A stretch of DNA of 8,226 nt, taken from contig JAUHYS010000087.1 of NCBI GenBank assembly GCA_030426445.1, positions 1 through 8,226 on the forward strand. The letters are read 5' to 3'. This stretch comes from a bacterium. GTDB lineage: Bacteria; UBA10199; DSSB01. The notes beneath the pieces were generated by a model. The model saw nothing but the letters and a program-made list of their open reading frames with translations, had not been told where the DNA came from and did not search any database. The stretch's first letter is position 1. Each line of letters begins with the position of its first letter. The position numbers were made by a program, and so were the translations under genes. Positions 1 to 6,097 of the stretch are shown in pieces.

Positions 1-1
1 C

Positions 2-571
2 TTTATAATACCTGTGCCGATACTTATACCGGTACCCTTTCCTATAGTCGTACCTGTGTCGACTCCGAAAAATGCTATGAGTCGCGCCGGCCAATTGCGC
101 CTTCCTAAAGTGGATCCACAAGATGTTGCTGCTGTGGGACTTTTAGGGCTTGCAACAGCGGGTGCTTTTTATACTGCTAAAAAGATAGGGCCTAAATTGA
201 TCCCAGGTGTGGGGACCGTTGCCACGGCTTACGCAGCTTATGCGTATTTTTCTGACTCTGAGGCTGCAGCTTCCGAAACTAAAAAGAAAGTTTCTAAGAT
301 CCAAGCCGGTGATTGGACGGTGGGAGCAGATACTTGTGTGCAGAAGTTTGAAGAAGATCAAACAGGTTCAAAGCTTGTAACAGTTACGACAGACCAATGC
401 GGCTGGGACGGAATTAAGGCTTATGTTGAAGAAAGAAGAAGTCAAGGAGATCGGCAAGCCGAACTCATAGAAAAAAGCATGAGCTTATTAGAAAAAGGTA
501 AAGACTGGGTGCTTAAAAATAAAGAAACCAACCTAAGTGGATTAGCTAAATCAGCTATGGATCTTTTTTAA
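2..571 (+). CDS. Hypothetical protein with Pro-rich hydrophobic start and Gly/Ala-rich membrane-like segment (5' end outside window)
   Basis: I do not recognise this protein. The frame is open to the left edge of the window, with no ribosome binding site before the first in-frame GTG (14), so the gene most likely starts upstream; the first in-frame ATG is at 77. Residues below count the GTG at 14 as 1. The start repeats an alternating Ile/Val-Pro pattern (IPVPILIPVPFP and similar). Residues about 37-79 are hydrophobic and rich in Gly and Ala, broken by KKIGPK near 56-61, so they could form a two-helix membrane hairpin. The rest is soluble-looking and charged, with two Cys (108 and 129) and a Lys/Glu-rich C-terminal helix. 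The TAA stop lies about 100 bases before the next gene on the same strand, so co-transcription is possible. No catalytic motif is visible. A small membrane-associated protein is an inference from composition only. Confidence 0.6.
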   Translation, partial: FIIPVPILIPVPFPIVVPVSTPKNAMSRAGQLRLPKVDPQDVAAVGLLGLATAGAFYTAKKIGPKLIPGVGTVATAYAAYAYFSDSEAAASETKKKVSKIQAGDWTVGADTCVQKFEEDQTGSKLVTVTTDQCGWDGIKAYVEERRSQGDRQAELIEKSMSLLEKGKDWVLKNKETNLSGLAKSAMDLF

Positions 572-658
572 GTTTATCGGGTGTGTTTACAAAAAAATTA
601 AACAAAGCTTTAGAGTTTTCTTTAAGGTATGATTTGTAAAAAACTTTGCGTCAATGAA

Positions 659-673
659 GGAGAAATGATTGTG
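659..673 (+). promoter_or_regulatory. Shine-Dalgarno and GTG start that fix the 5' end of the next gene
   Basis: GGAG at 659-662 lies eight bases before a GTG at 671-673. Two in-frame ATG codons lie further upstream. The one at 665 is only two bases from GGAG, and the one at 629 has no purine-rich site before it. The GTG start gives a protein beginning MSDSSPKLQ, which resembles the MSNTK start of the downstream paralogue. A TATGAT at 628-633 could be a -10 box, which would place the ATG at 629 outside the message, but no good -35 accompanies it. Confidence 0.55.
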
Positions 674-1999
674 TCAGACAGTAGCCCTAAATTACAAGCG
701 ATGGATATTGCTGCTATTAGAGATGCCATCTCGAAGGTCGAGAATAGTTTTTTCGATGAAACTGAAAAAATTGACCAGGTTCCGAAAGATACCAATGAGA
801 CAATTGCAGGTGCAACGGTTGATAATATGGATGCACTTTTAGATAATATGGGGAGTGAAGAACTAAGGCACGCAATAGAAGAGGCAGAATCTACAGGTAA
901 CTATGCTGCTTTAGAAAATAATGTTGGGGTATTAAGGGAAGCAAGGCGGATTGTTAGATTTGCGGATTCTATATCTCAATTTTCAGTTGTAGGAGACACA
1001 TTAAAAAGGCTGGATAGCTTGATAGCTCTTTCGCCATCACGTAATGTGATAGCGGGTTCCTCTGGTTTCATGGGAGATATAGCTGGGTATACAAGTCAAA
1101 TCTCTAAAAAAATAGGACCGCGCCTTAGGCAGGGGTTTGAAGTGCGATATACAACGGAGGTGAACGGAACAAGGTTTGTAATAGCAACTAAAAAAGAAGG
1201 CTTTCAAAAAGATCAGAAATCAGATTATCAAGTTTTTGTGCGTGATGGTAAAGGAGCATGGGTAAAAGCTGAGGTGTCAGTGGTGCCTTATAGAGACTCT
1301 TTAAGTCCAGTGAACCGCATTGAGTGTGATACTGGTGAATTAAAATATAGAATTGCTATAAATGAGCGAGGAACCCCTAAATTGACTCAAGGTGACATGA
1401 TTCCAGTAGAGGCACATAATGCCATTTGGATAATAAAAGGACCTACTCTAACGGGTATAGAGGAGTTTGAATCTGTAGTATATCAAGGCGACCTTGCTAA
1501 GGAACAAGCTGAAGCTTGGGGTGTCAGAAAACCTATTGATTTTGAAGCAAGTTCAAATCCGTTCACACAATTTGAAGTAAAAGAAACAAGAGTTTTCCCT
1601 CAAGTTGCATGGGGCCAAGCGCTAGGTTCTTATCAAGATAGTCTTAAAGCGAGAGGTTTTGTAGACTACAGTCAAAATGTAGACCGCCGTGAAGCTATCA
1701 TGATGGAGTTTAAAGTGGGTCTAGAAAGTTATAGTAAAGGCGGTAAATTTGAAACTGCTGAAGCTATGTTAGCTTATATGGAAAAGCCGGGAATGAGACA
1801 CGAGATTCTGGGAGAGTTCTCAAAAATGGGAATGGACCCCGAGCTTGCTGAAGGACTGTGGGATATGGCTAAGAGAGAACTTAAGGACCCTCTTGTTGAA
1901 GGACAAGAAAGTCGGGGAAGAGAACGAACGGAAGAGGAAAAAGCTAAAAGTAGAGAGCGTCGTCGAGCTTACCAAAAGAGATACCTTTTCGGTAAGTAG
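671..1999 (+). CDS. Hypothetical protein, paralogue of the next gene, with a large beta-rich insert
   Basis: Function unknown; 442 residues from the GTG at 671 (456 if the ATG at 629 is used). Three regions match the protein encoded just downstream: an N-terminal motif (residues about 8-24, with DIAAIRDAI), a helical module (about 50-119, with LRHAI, GNYAAL and VLREARRIV) and a C-terminal module (about 353-395, with GGKFET at 357-362 and YMEK at 369-372). Between the second and third lies an insert of roughly 200 residues without a counterpart downstream. It is rich in aromatic and beta-branched residues (for example TRFVIATKK, DYQVFVRDG, NAIWIIKGP), so it is probably a beta-rich domain. The tail is strongly basic (RERRRAYQKR). 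There is no signal peptide or membrane segment. The next gene starts 40 bases downstream and is probably in the same transcript. A secreted or DNA-binding role could explain the basic tail, but nothing shows it. Confidence 0.7.
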   Translation: MSDSSPKLQAMDIAAIRDAISKVENSFFDETEKIDQVPKDTNETIAGATVDNMDALLDNMGSEELRHAIEEAESTGNYAALENNVGVLREARRIVRFADSISQFSVVGDTLKRLDSLIALSPSRNVIAGSSGFMGDIAGYTSQISKKIGPRLRQGFEVRYTTEVNGTRFVIATKKEGFQKDQKSDYQVFVRDGKGAWVKAEVSVVPYRDSLSPVNRIECDTGELKYRIAINERGTPKLTQGDMIPVEAHNAIWIIKGPTLTGIEEFESVVYQGDLAKEQAEAWGVRKPIDFEASSNPFTQFEVKETRVFPQVAWGQALGSYQDSLKARGFVDYSQNVDRREAIMMEFKVGLESYSKGGKFETAEAMLAYMEKPGMRHEILGEFSKMGMDPELAEGLWDMAKRELKDPLVEGQESRGRERTEEEKAKSRERRRAYQKRYLFGK

Positions 2000-2039
2000 A
2001 TAGTTTTTTAATTCTTATACCAATAAGGGAGGGATCATT

Positions 2040-3215
2040 ATGTCAAACACTAAGATTGCTGCGTCAGGAAACAGCCAAGCACAGTTAACTCAAGCAGACA
2101 TAGTTGCTATAAACGAGGCTGCTCGTGAAATGAGGCAAATGTATGAAGGTCCGCTTGCTGATGGCAATGCCGCTGCTATTGAAGCAGTAAGGGAAGAAAG
2201 AGAAGCTACAGAAAGATTAGTCTCAATCACTCAAGGCATTTTGGACGGTAACGATAGAGCTCGAGCAGAGTTCGAAAGCGACCCGCGTTTATTAGAAGCC
2301 GCAGATTCATTGGTTCATGTTTACTATAGGGAAGCTGACGGAGAAAGGCTTCCAAGAGAAAGAGCGCGAGCAGACCGAATAATAGAGATCCTTGGTGATT
2401 TGCATCAAGTAACTTCTTTAAGCGCTTCTGGTCTTCATGAGCCTAGCGCTAATAAATATACAAATCACATAATAGGGATAACGTCCCTTGTAGAAGCGAC
2501 AAGGCCAAATGCGATGGATGTGGATGCTATCAGGCAGGCGGCGCTCAATGCCCCGGAGGGAGCTGTAGATGCAGACCTCAGAGATGCTTTAACCCATGCT
2601 AGGTTAGGTAATTATTCGGGCTTTGATAAACTAGAGGTATTGAAAGCTGCTAAAAAGTTGTTAAATCGATATGGGACTGTAAATTCACAATCAGTAATGT
2701 ACTCTACGCAAATACAAGAAGCCGGAGCTAGAATAGCAAAGCTCATTAGGTATAGGCAAGGTCTAATCAATGACTCAAGTCCTGCTTTGCCAAATGGGAC
2801 TTCTATCGATAAGGCTTCTGCGGGTTCCTCTTCTGAGCTTAAAAATGATTTTAAAGAGCATTTGGCTGCGTTCCGAAAAGCTCTCGCCAACCCTGATCCT
2901 TCTGGAATGGATGAGGCCGCTGAGGCCATTGAGCGAGCTTTAGAAGCTCACAGTGGTGTTAAATTTAAAACTCATGCAGATTTAGTATCCTATATGGAAA
3001 AGGTAGAGGTGAGATTAGATGTGTTGAATGCTTTGGAAAAATTAGGCCATTCGCCTAGAACTTCTCCCATAGCTTATGACCTGGTTAAAAAGACATTGGA
3101 AGCGCCCCATGCAGAAAGGTCTGCAGTGGAATCAGGTGGAAAGCCTGCCAGTGAAAGAGGTAAGCGCGGACCCGGAACTAGTTCAAAGGGCGCGAAACCT
3201 TCTTTGAGGCGTTAG
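2040..3215 (+). CDS. Hypothetical helical protein, paralogue of the preceding gene
   Basis: Function unknown; 391 residues. The ATG follows a strong ribosome binding site (GGAGG at 2028-2032, seven bases away). It shares with the upstream gene the N-terminal DIVAINEAA motif (residues 20-28), the module at about 159-238 (LRDAL, GNYSGF, VLKAAKKLL) and the C-terminal module at about 301-348 (KFKT at 308-311, YMEK at 318-321, then a helix ending KKTLEAP). The distance from KF to YMEK is the same in both proteins. Instead of the beta-rich insert, this protein has about 120 extra residues between the N-terminal motif and the middle module. They are Glu/Arg-rich and look helical, perhaps coiled coil. 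The tail is basic and low-complexity (Gly, Ser, Lys, Arg). No signal peptide, membrane segment or catalytic motif is visible. Duplication followed by domain gain or loss is the simplest explanation for the pair. Confidence 0.75.
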   Translation: MSNTKIAASGNSQAQLTQADIVAINEAAREMRQMYEGPLADGNAAAIEAVREEREATERLVSITQGILDGNDRARAEFESDPRLLEAADSLVHVYYREADGERLPRERARADRIIEILGDLHQVTSLSASGLHEPSANKYTNHIIGITSLVEATRPNAMDVDAIRQAALNAPEGAVDADLRDALTHARLGNYSGFDKLEVLKAAKKLLNRYGTVNSQSVMYSTQIQEAGARIAKLIRYRQGLINDSSPALPNGTSIDKASAGSSSELKNDFKEHLAAFRKALANPDPSGMDEAAEAIERALEAHSGVKFKTHADLVSYMEKVEVRLDVLNALEKLGHSPRTSPIAYDLVKKTLEAPHAERSAVESGGKPASERGKRGPGTSSKGAKPSLRR

Positions 3216-3231
3216 AGTGGATACAAAATTA

Positions 3232-3260
3232 TTTACAGGCTCGTGATAACTTTTTATGTT
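3232..3260 (+). promoter_or_regulatory. Candidate sigma70-type promoter for the AAA ATPase gene
   Basis: TTTACA at 3232-3237 and TATGTT at 3255-3260 are separated by 17 bases, matching five and four of the six consensus positions. Transcription would start near 3267, inside the first palindrome downstream. A repressor bound there would therefore block it. This is inferred from sequence only, and the AT-rich surroundings make chance matches likely. Confidence 0.35.
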
Positions 3261-3316
3261 GTTTATATAAAGTGCTACTTTATTTTTACATGTTTATATA
3301 AAGTGCTACTTTATTT
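3260..3316 (+). repeat. Two direct copies of a palindrome, 31 bp apart: probable operator pair
   Basis: A 26-base unit occurs identically at 3260-3285 and 3291-3316. Its core, ATAAAGTGCTACTTTAT (3267-3283 and 3298-3314), is a perfect inverted repeat with 7-base arms around GCT. The first copy also has TGT (3260-3262) and ACA (3288-3290) placed symmetrically outside the core; the second keeps TGT only. The centres are 31 bp apart, close to three helical turns, so two dimers would sit on the same face of the DNA. The pair lies 29 bases before the ATPase start codon. This layout is typical of an operator, but the protein that binds it is not identifiable here. Confidence 0.7.
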
Positions 3317-3344
3317 ATTTGATATTTTCTGTTAAGAATAAACC

Positions 3345-4496
3345 ATGTTCAACAGAAAGCAAATCTTTGAAGGTTTAGGTCAAGAAACAGCTTTTTTATG
3401 GGGGCCACGCCAAGTGGGAAAGAGCACCTTGCTTCGTCATGCATTCCCCCATTCTCATTATTATGACCTTTTGGCATCGGATCAATTTGAGCGTTTTAAC
3501 CAGGCCCCTTGGACTTTGCGAGAAGAACTCACGGCCACGCAACGACTTCATCATCCTATTATTATTGATGAAATCCAAAAAATTCCAGCTCTTTTAGATG
3601 AAGTTCACCTCATGATGACTCAACACAAGCTTTCTTTTATGCTTTGTGGTTCTTCGGCTCGTAAACTCAAGCAAAAAGGGGTCAATTTATTAGGGGGTCG
3701 TGCCTTAAGTTATCAATTGTTTCCTTTAGTTTACTTAGAAATTCCCAATTTTGACCTCATAAGGGCCCTCAACCATGGTCTCATTCCGAGGCATTATTTG
3801 CACGCTAATCCTAAACGGCTTTTTCAAGCTTATGTGGGAGACTATCTGCAGCAAGAAATCGCTCAAGAAGGCCTAGTGCGTAATTTGCCTTCTTTTGGTC
3901 GGTTTTTAAAGGCGGCTGCTTTTAGCAATGGGGCCATTCCGGTTTTTAAAAATATTGCACAGGATTGTGGTGTCAGTGCACCAACGGCTCGAGAGTATTT
4001 TCAAATTTTAAAAGACACCCTCATTGGGGATGAGCTGCCTTCTTTTCAAAGAAAAATGAAAAGAAGGGTGGTGAGTTCTCCTAAGTTTTTCTTCTTTGAT
4101 TTGGGAGTTGCCAACTTTCTTTTAAAGCGTCAAAACATAGAGATAGGTTCGGAGATTTTTGGCCAAGCCTTTGAACATTTTATTTGGCAGGAATTACGGG
4201 CCCATCGCCATTACTCAGGCCTCTACTACGATCTCAGTTATTGGAGAACGAGCTCTGGGCAAGAGGTTGACTTTATTTTAGGCGAGGGAGAAGTTGCCAT
4301 CGAGATTAAAGGAGTGTCACAGGTCATGCCCAGACACTTAAAGGGATTGCAGGCCTTTAGCCAAGAGATCAAGCCTAAACACAGCTTAGTGGTATCTCTA
4401 GATAGAGTCGCTCGCAAAGTGGGAGAGGTTCTGATTCTTCCCTGGAAAATATTTCTGGAAAGGCTTTGGAGTGGAGATTTTTTGATAGGGCGATAG
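3345..4496 (+). CDS. AAA family ATPase with DUF4143 C-terminal domain
   Basis: This is a 383-residue member of the AAA_14/DUF4143 family, which is common in bacteria and archaea and has no firmly established role. Walker A is GPRQVGKST (residues 20-28) and Walker B is IIIDE (72-76) followed by IQKIP. The LCGSSARKL (99-107) and GGRA (116-119) segments are also typical. Residues about 200-232 form the winged-helix-like part (VSAPTAREY, then ILKDTLIGDELPSF), followed by KFFFFDLGVANFLL from 247. The C-terminus has a PD-(D/E)XK nuclease-like pattern: EVDFIL with D309, then EIK at 320-322. Length and motif order are normal, so it looks intact. The start is ATG with only a weak purine-rich site (AAGA). 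The palindrome pair just upstream suggests specific repression. Whether it hydrolyses ATP or cuts nucleic acid is not shown by sequence alone. Confidence 0.9.
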   Translation: MFNRKQIFEGLGQETAFLWGPRQVGKSTLLRHAFPHSHYYDLLASDQFERFNQAPWTLREELTATQRLHHPIIIDEIQKIPALLDEVHLMMTQHKLSFMLCGSSARKLKQKGVNLLGGRALSYQLFPLVYLEIPNFDLIRALNHGLIPRHYLHANPKRLFQAYVGDYLQQEIAQEGLVRNLPSFGRFLKAAAFSNGAIPVFKNIAQDCGVSAPTAREYFQILKDTLIGDELPSFQRKMKRRVVSSPKFFFFDLGVANFLLKRQNIEIGSEIFGQAFEHFIWQELRAHRHYSGLYYDLSYWRTSSGQEVDFILGEGEVAIEIKGVSQVMPRHLKGLQAFSQEIKPKHSLVVSLDRVARKVGEVLILPWKIFLERLWSGDFLIGR

Positions 4497-4554
4497 TTTT
4501 GTTCTTAGTTTACATATTTAGGTTTCATATTTAGTTAAGACTTTAATTTGCGGA

Positions 4555-4621
4555 TTGATTTCTCTTAGATTTAAAGCTATCCCTATCCGTCTATGTTTAC
4601 AGGAATTATCGAAGGTATTGG
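4555..4621 (+). repeat. Upstream copy of the ribE leader and start region
   Basis: This stretch aligns without gaps to 6031-6097, the leader and first codons of intact ribE, with 56 of 67 bases identical by hand count. It includes an uninterrupted identical run of 26 bases at 4590-4615. The similarity stops on both sides. The spacing between the copies is 1476 bases. Confidence 0.85.
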
Positions 4622-4643
4622 GCAAGTTCAAAAGGGTCTATAG
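4593..4643 (+). pseudogene. ribE: ribE 5' remnant (truncated riboflavin synthase start)
   Basis: An ATG at 4593 begins a reading frame encoding MFTGIIEGIGQVQKGL and then a TAG at 4641. The first ten residues equal those of the intact RibE at 6069, and MFTGIIE is the family's conserved amino terminus. In codons 8-10 the two copies differ only at third positions (GGT/GGC, ATT/ATC, GGG/GGT), and residues 11-14 (QVQK versus SIKK) are conservative changes. This suggests the remnant came from a once-functional ribE copy, not from a recent copying slip. No further riboflavin synthase sequence follows before the opposite-strand gene. Sixteen codons are far too few for function. Confidence 0.8.
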
Positions 4644-4720
4644 GAAAGGTATCATTTCGGTTTTTAACGGTTCGATTTTATAAAAAGAGGAAAGCGTTAT
4701 TTTTTTTAGACAATGATGTT

Positions 4721-5869
4721 TTAAAAACTTTCGTGAAAATGCTTAAATAAATAAAAATAAAACATGGCCATGCCTTCGGAGTAAATTTCGGTATACCTAG
4801 AACCATGTGATGCCTGACTAAAAAGTAAAATTGGCTTTCCATCGATTTGGGTAGAGTAAACGGTGATATATTCAAAAAAATTTGCAGCGGCATCTCTTTC
4901 TTGCTGTAAAACTAATCCATGCTTATCTTGATAATGAATTTTTAGTTCATGAGCCTCTAAGGGTATTTTAGAAATGTCTTTGGTTAAATCAGTTGGTAGG
5001 TCCTCACTTTCCTGTAAAAGGTATCGAACTCGGTGATCTTGGAGTCCCTGGATAATTTCATTGATCTTGCCTTTGCCAAACACAAGTAAGAAAAGGGTAT
5101 TGTCAGAATTTACTTGGGGAATCATTGTTCCTTTATCATTTTGACTCAAAATTTGACTCTTTACTTGATTTTGTAACTGGGAGAGCCCCTTTTTTTCTAA
5201 GGTTGATAAGGATTTTTTTAAATTTTCCCAATTGTAATTGGGTTGTAATAACTGATTTGAAAGTAAATTCTTGGCCATGCGAACCTGAGTTAACAAATGA
5301 AAGGCAATTTCTTTCTTACTCTGTTTTTTTAAGTCGGGAGCCCAGTCGCTACGAAAAATTAAAAAGGCCTTTTGGTCTGGAAGATACTTATAATACCAAG
5401 CCATAAAGTCTCCCTTTTTTTCTTCATATACTAAGCTATCCTCATCAAAGTGGTAGACAGTAACTTTGTTTTTATGAATAAAATTTTCTATTTTTTCTTT
5501 GGTTAGGGCTTTAGGGTGATCAGATCGGATAAGAAAAAGATCTCCTTCAGAAGCAGATTGTGCACTGACCGGAATCCTGCCTGTAATTCTTATGGAGGAG
5601 ACATTATCTTTTGTGGTATCGATATTCAATCCAGCAAATTTCCAATTAATTAGGGTCGTAAATTGGTGTAGATTCAAAAAATAATGATAGGGCAAGGCAA
5701 TCTCAAGCATAGGTTCGAAAGTAATTACCCTTAATTTCCGAGTATAACTTTTCTCATTTAATACATTTGCGACTTCTTTTGGGCTAAGCACAGACTTGAC
5801 TGGAGGACTTTTTCCACTACAAGCATGGGAAAACATGACAAAAAAGATAAGTAATAAATATTTCTTCAT
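4721..5869 (-). CDS. Putative lipoprotein of unknown function
   Basis: This encodes 382 residues with an N-terminal signal of lipoprotein type: MKK, a hydrophobic core (YLLLIFFVMF), then SHAC with Cys17 followed by SGKSPP. The lipobox is not ideal, because position -3 is Ser and not Leu, so lipid attachment is likely but not certain. The mature part begins with a flexible Ser/Pro/Lys segment and continues as a mixed alpha/beta, Lys-rich protein without recognisable catalytic motifs or further membrane segments. I do not recognise the family. It is the only opposite-strand gene in the window and lies between the ribE remnant and intact ribE, so it probably arrived by the event that split or duplicated ribE. 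It looks more AT-rich than ribBA by eye. The ATG at 5867-5869 is preceded on its own strand only by a weak GATGAG-type site. No clear terminator follows it. Confidence 0.75.
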   Translation of the reverse strand: MKKYLLLIFFVMFSHACSGKSPPVKSVLSPKEVANVLNEKSYTRKLRVITFEPMLEIALPYHYFLNLHQFTTLINWKFAGLNIDTTKDNVSSIRITGRIPVSAQSASEGDLFLIRSDHPKALTKEKIENFIHKNKVTVYHFDEDSLVYEEKKGDFMAWYYKYLPDQKAFLIFRSDWAPDLKKQSKKEIAFHLLTQVRMAKNLLSNQLLQPNYNWENLKKSLSTLEKKGLSQLQNQVKSQILSQNDKGTMIPQVNSDNTLFLLVFGKGKINEIIQGLQDHRVRYLLQESEDLPTDLTKDISKIPLEAHELKIHYQDKHGLVLQQERDAAANFFEYITVYSTQIDGKPILLFSQASHGSRYTEIYSEGMAMFYFYLFKHFHESF

Positions 5870-5907
5870 GGTAATTTCTCATCAATAATTAAAAATGGCA
5901 TATTAAA

Positions 5908-5936
5908 TTTAAACTGTTATTTAGATAAAGTATTAT
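5908..5936 (+). promoter_or_regulatory. Candidate sigma70-type promoter of the rib operon
   Basis: TTTAAA at 5908-5913 and TATTAT at 5931-5936 are 17 bases apart and match four and five of the six consensus positions. Transcription would start near 5943, about 125 bases before the ribE start codon. The region is very AT-rich, so a chance match is possible, but some promoter must lie here because the gene to the left runs the other way. Confidence 0.35.
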
Positions 5937-5948
5937 TTAAAGAATTTT

Positions 5949-6050
5949 ATGTATAAAACTTCACCCGAAAAGGTGATTTTTCTTTTTTGGAGAGCTCTTG
6001 AACCCGTGATAAAGAAATTTAAAGGCTCTCTTGCTTTCTCTCAAATTTAA
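5949..6050 (+). other. Short open frame in the ribE leader (33 codons)
   Basis: ATG at 5949 opens 33 codons ending at TAA 6048-6050 (product begins MYKTSPEKVIFLFWRAL). It overlaps the hairpin at 5961-5976 and ends 18 bases before ribE. Its upstream purines (AAAGA) are weak, and its last codons fall in the repeated ribE leader, where the upstream copy instead has a TAG (4566-4568). It could be a leader peptide, but open frames of this length are common by chance. Confidence 0.15.
5961..5988 (+). terminator. Small hairpin with T-tract in the ribE leader: possible attenuator
   Basis: TCACC (5961-5965) and GGTGA (5972-5976) form a five-pair stem with a CGAAAA loop, followed by a run of eleven T with one C (5977-5988). 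This is the shape of an intrinsic terminator on the + strand, though the stem is short. No + strand gene ends nearby for it to terminate, so it would act early in the ribE transcript, as an attenuator, or be a leftover of an earlier arrangement. Confidence 0.4.
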
Positions 6051-6097
6051 AGCTAATCCTCTTTTTCTATGTTTACAGGAATTATCGAAGGCATCGG
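6031..6097 (+). repeat. Downstream copy of the ribE leader and start region
   Basis: This partners 4555-4621 (56 of 67 bases identical, no gaps). It covers the 38 bases before the ribE ATG and the first ten codons. Shared non-coding bases such as ATTTAAAGCT show that the duplicated unit included the leader and not only the gene. Confidence 0.85.

Noticed and set aside
629..670. Upstream ATG starts at 629 and 665 for the first paralogue gene
   Set aside because: Neither has a properly spaced ribosome binding site, while GTG 671 lies eight bases from GGAG and gives an N-terminus matching the downstream paralogue.
2612..2929. Opposite-strand open frame of 105 codons inside the second paralogue gene
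   Set aside because: It lies wholly within a convincing gene with a strong start site, and its product has no recognisable features.
3345..4496. The DUF4143 ATPase gene as part of a transposon
   Set aside because: No terminal inverted repeats, target duplication or transposase accompany it; the only nearby repeats are the operator-like palindromes.
4513..4534. Two copies of CATATTTAG, 13 bases apart, after the ATPase gene
   Set aside because: They are short, AT-rich, not palindromic and not near a gene start, so chance is the likely explanation.
5125..5406. Plus-strand open frame of 93 codons inside the lipoprotein gene
   Set aside because: The reverse-strand frame covers the whole region with a signal peptide and a full-length product; this one has no start signal or motif.
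5870..6068. FMN riboswitch upstream of ribE
   Set aside because: The leader lacks the conserved GA-rich core of this class and contains only one small hairpin; it is too AT-rich and short of paired segments.
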